This document shows, in pieces, positions 6,146-7,771 of a stretch of 7,771 bases of DNA. This stretch comes from an uncultured Acidobacteriota bacterium. Its GTDB lineage: Bacteria; Acidobacteriota; Terriglobia; Bryobacterales; Bryobacteraceae. How positions within the stretch are numbered: the stretch's first letter is position 1; each line of letters starts with the position of its first letter. The stretch is from the NCBI GenBank assembly GCA_937952345.1, contig CALFYN010000120.1, forward strand, positions 1-7,771, written 5' to 3'. Below the pieces are notes generated by a model. The model was given only the letters and a program-made list of their open reading frames with translations. It did no database searches and was not told where the DNA came from. The translations under genes were made by a program, and so were the position numbers.

Positions 6146-7771
6146 CTAAAACTCCTGCGTCACGCGAGTCACTTCATAAGCCGTGGTGACTCCGTTGCGC
6201 ACCTTCAGCCATCCATCCTCGCGCAACGTGCGCATCCCGTTGCGCCGCGCCGCCGCCGTGAGAATGCTGGCATCGGCGTTCTGCATGATCAGCTTGCGGA
6301 TCTCATCGTTCAGCTCCATCATTTCGAAGATCCCGACACGTCCGCGCATCCCGGTTCCGTAGCAATGTTCGCAGCCCGCGCCGCGAAATGACGGAATCAA
6401 CTCGCCCTGTGGCGTCATCACCTCGCCATCGGGCACGCGGCAATGGCGGCAGATCACACGCACCAGCCGTTGCGCCAGCACCGCCACCAGCGACGAGGTG
6501 ATCAGATAATTCTCCACGCCCATGTCCGTCATGCGCGTGATCGCGCTCGGCGCGTCGTTGGTGTGCAGCGTCGAATACACAAAGTGGCCGGTGAGCGCGG
6601 CGCGAATCGCGATATCCGCGGTTTCGCGGTCGCGGATTTCGCCCACCATGATCACATCCGGATCCTGGCGCACAATGTGCCGCAACCCGGCCGCGAACGT
6701 CAGCCCGATCTGCGGATTGACGTGGATCTGATTGATGCCGTCCATCTGATATTCCACCGGGTCTTCGATGGTGATGATCTTCCGCTCCGTGCCGTTCACG
6801 CGCTTCAGCGCCGAATACAGCGTGGTTGACTTGCCGCTTCCAGTAGGACCTGTCACGAGAAAAATGCCGTGTGGCAGCGCCGTGAAATGCTCCATCCGTG
6901 TGAGCATCCCATCATCGAAGCCCAGATTCCGCAGGTCATAGAAATCGCCCGCCGAGCGGTCGAGCAAACGCATCACGACGCTTTCCCCATACAGCGTGGG
7001 CAGCGTCGAAACGCGCAAATCCACCTCGCGGCCCAGCGTCTTGATCTTGATGCGTCCGTCTTGCGGCAGGCGGCGTTCGGCGATGTTCAGCTTCGCCATC
7101 AGCTTGATGCGCGAGATGATCGCCGCCTTCATTTCCCGCGGCGGCGGATCCTGACTTTGCAGCACGCCATCCACGCGAAAGCGAATGCGAAACTCTTTTT
7201 CAAACGGCTCCACGTGAATATCACTGGCGCGCTTTTCCACGGCCTGCCCGATCATGGCGTTTACCAGCCGGATCACCGGAGCCTCGCTCGCCATATCGCG
7301 CAGATGCTCCAGATCCTCTTCCGACGCGCCTACCGCTTCGGCTTCGCTCTCCGTGCGGGCGCGCTCGCCCATGTACTTATCGATGGCATCGACGATCTCC
7401 TGCTCGTTGGCAAGCAGCGGCTGCACCTTCAGCCCGGTCACGGATTCCACTGCGCGGATGGTTTCCACATCGAGCGGATCAGCCATCGCCAGCCGCAGCG
7501 CCGATTCGTTCAATCCGACAGGCAGAGCCCGCACCTGACGCAGGAAGCGCGGTGCCAGCGCTTCAGTTTCCGGAGTCACCAGCGGCGGCCCCTCCAGCGT
7601 CACCAGCGGGACTTCCAATTGCTCGCTCAACACCAGCAGCAAATCGCGCGCGCTCAGGAATCCGAGATCCAGCAGAATCTTGCCGAGCTTCTCGCCACGC
7701 TCTTTCTGGATCTCCAACCCGCGCTCCAGCTCTTCCTGCGAAATCAGCTTGCGCGCGATCAGGCGCTCTCC
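6146..7771 (-). CDS. gspE: Type II secretion ATPase GspE, 5' end outside window
   Basis: Cytoplasmic hexameric ATPase that powers pseudopilus assembly in type II secretion. 541 residues are visible, numbered here from the window edge. The reading frame is open to the edge and the first residues (GERLIARKLI) already belong to the N-terminal domain, so the true start lies outside; the internal TTG at 7717 is not the start. Residues 1-51 hold two copies of an MshEN-type repeat. ASDIHVEP at 182-189 begins the N2 domain. Walker A GPTGSGKS is at 308-315, the Asp box IITIEDPVEY at 332-341, Walker B ending VGE near 372-378, and the His box TGHFVYSTLHTNDA at 394-407. A tetracysteine zinc site has C441/C444 and C467/C470. 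All catalytic motifs look intact. PilB is the main alternative from sequence alone, but the gspF-M context favours GspE. Its TAG stop directly abuts the gspF start. Confidence 0.96.
   Translation of the reverse strand, partial: GERLIARKLISQEELERGLEIQKERGEKLGKILLDLGFLSARDLLLVLSEQLEVPLVTLEGPPLVTPETEALAPRFLRQVRALPVGLNESALRLAMADPLDVETIRAVESVTGLKVQPLLANEQEIVDAIDKYMGERARTESEAEAVGASEEDLEHLRDMASEAPVIRLVNAMIGQAVEKRASDIHVEPFEKEFRIRFRVDGVLQSQDPPPREMKAAIISRIKLMAKLNIAERRLPQDGRIKIKTLGREVDLRVSTLPTLYGESVVMRLLDRSAGDFYDLRNLGFDDGMLTRMEHFTALPHGIFLVTGPTGSGKSTTLYSALKRVNGTERKIITIEDPVEYQMDGINQIHVNPQIGLTFAAGLRHIVRQDPDVIMVGEIRDRETADIAIRAALTGHFVYSTLHTNDAPSAITRMTDMGVENYLITSSLVAVLAQRLVRVICRHCRVPDGEVMTPQGELIPSFRGAGCEHCYGTGMRGRVGIFEMMELNDEIRKLIMQNADASILTAAARRNGMRTLREDGWLKVRNGVTTAYEVTRVTQEF
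6152..6156 (-). promoter_or_regulatory. Shine-Dalgarno of gspF inside the gspE 3' end
   Basis: AGGAG on the minus strand, 6 nt before the GTG at 6145. It overlaps the last sense codons of gspE, supports the GTG start and suggests coupled translation. Confidence 0.7.

Noticed and set aside
6443..6829. Plus-strand open frame opposite the gspE ATPase core
   Set aside because: His- and Arg-rich antisense frame with no family resemblance, opposite Walker B and His-box coding sequence.
1..7771. Promoters, rho-independent terminators, tRNA, CRISPR or mobile elements
   Set aside because: No intergenic stretch longer than 2 nt exists in the window, and I saw no stem-loop with a T-run, no inverted terminal repeats and no regularly spaced repeats.

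Overview
The window is a block of type II secretion system (T2SS) inner-membrane and pseudopilus genes, all on the minus strand and all running from right to left. In transcription order it holds gspE (5' end outside the window), gspF, gspG, gspH, gspI, gspJ, gspK, gspL, gspM, and the first eleven codons of one more gene that leaves at the left edge. No insertion sequence, RNA gene, CRISPR array, promoter or convincing terminator was seen. The DNA is GC-rich by eye. The order E-F-G-H-I-J-K-L-M is the usual T2SS order. The GspL and GspM sequences look close to the PilM/PilN/PilO style, and three pseudopilins have Val instead of Phe at mature position +1. I infer a Gram-negative soil-type bacterium outside the enterics and pseudomonads. 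An acidobacterium is my best guess, but the sequence alone does not prove it.

Layout: gspE (7771-6146) encodes the cytoplasmic secretion ATPase. gspF (6145-4937) encodes the polytopic platform protein. gspG, gspH, gspI, gspJ and gspK (4934-1899) encode the major pseudopilin and the four minor pseudopilins. gspL and gspM (1902-29) encode the bitopic assembly proteins that join the ATPase to the pseudopilus base. A GTG-initiated gene with a strong Shine-Dalgarno sequence starts at 32. The outer-membrane secretin (GspD), GspC and the prepilin peptidase are not visible here and may lie outside.

How the parts work together: GspE hydrolyses ATP under the GspF/GspL/GspM platform. This drives addition of GspG subunits to a pseudopilus capped by the GspH-I-J-K complex, which pushes folded periplasmic substrates through the secretin. 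Almost no intergenic DNA exists: the gene junctions abut, are 2 nt apart or overlap, several with an ATGA or GTGA stop/start. The genes are therefore probably one translationally coupled transcript.

The window is mostly conventional. The points most worth a second look are a tandem motif at the start of GspE that fits the cyclic-di-GMP-binding MshEN pattern, the unidentified gene beginning after gspM, the non-Phe +1 residues of the pseudopilins, and a near-identical 44-nt segment shared by gspG and gspH. I found no clear evidence of an entirely new system.
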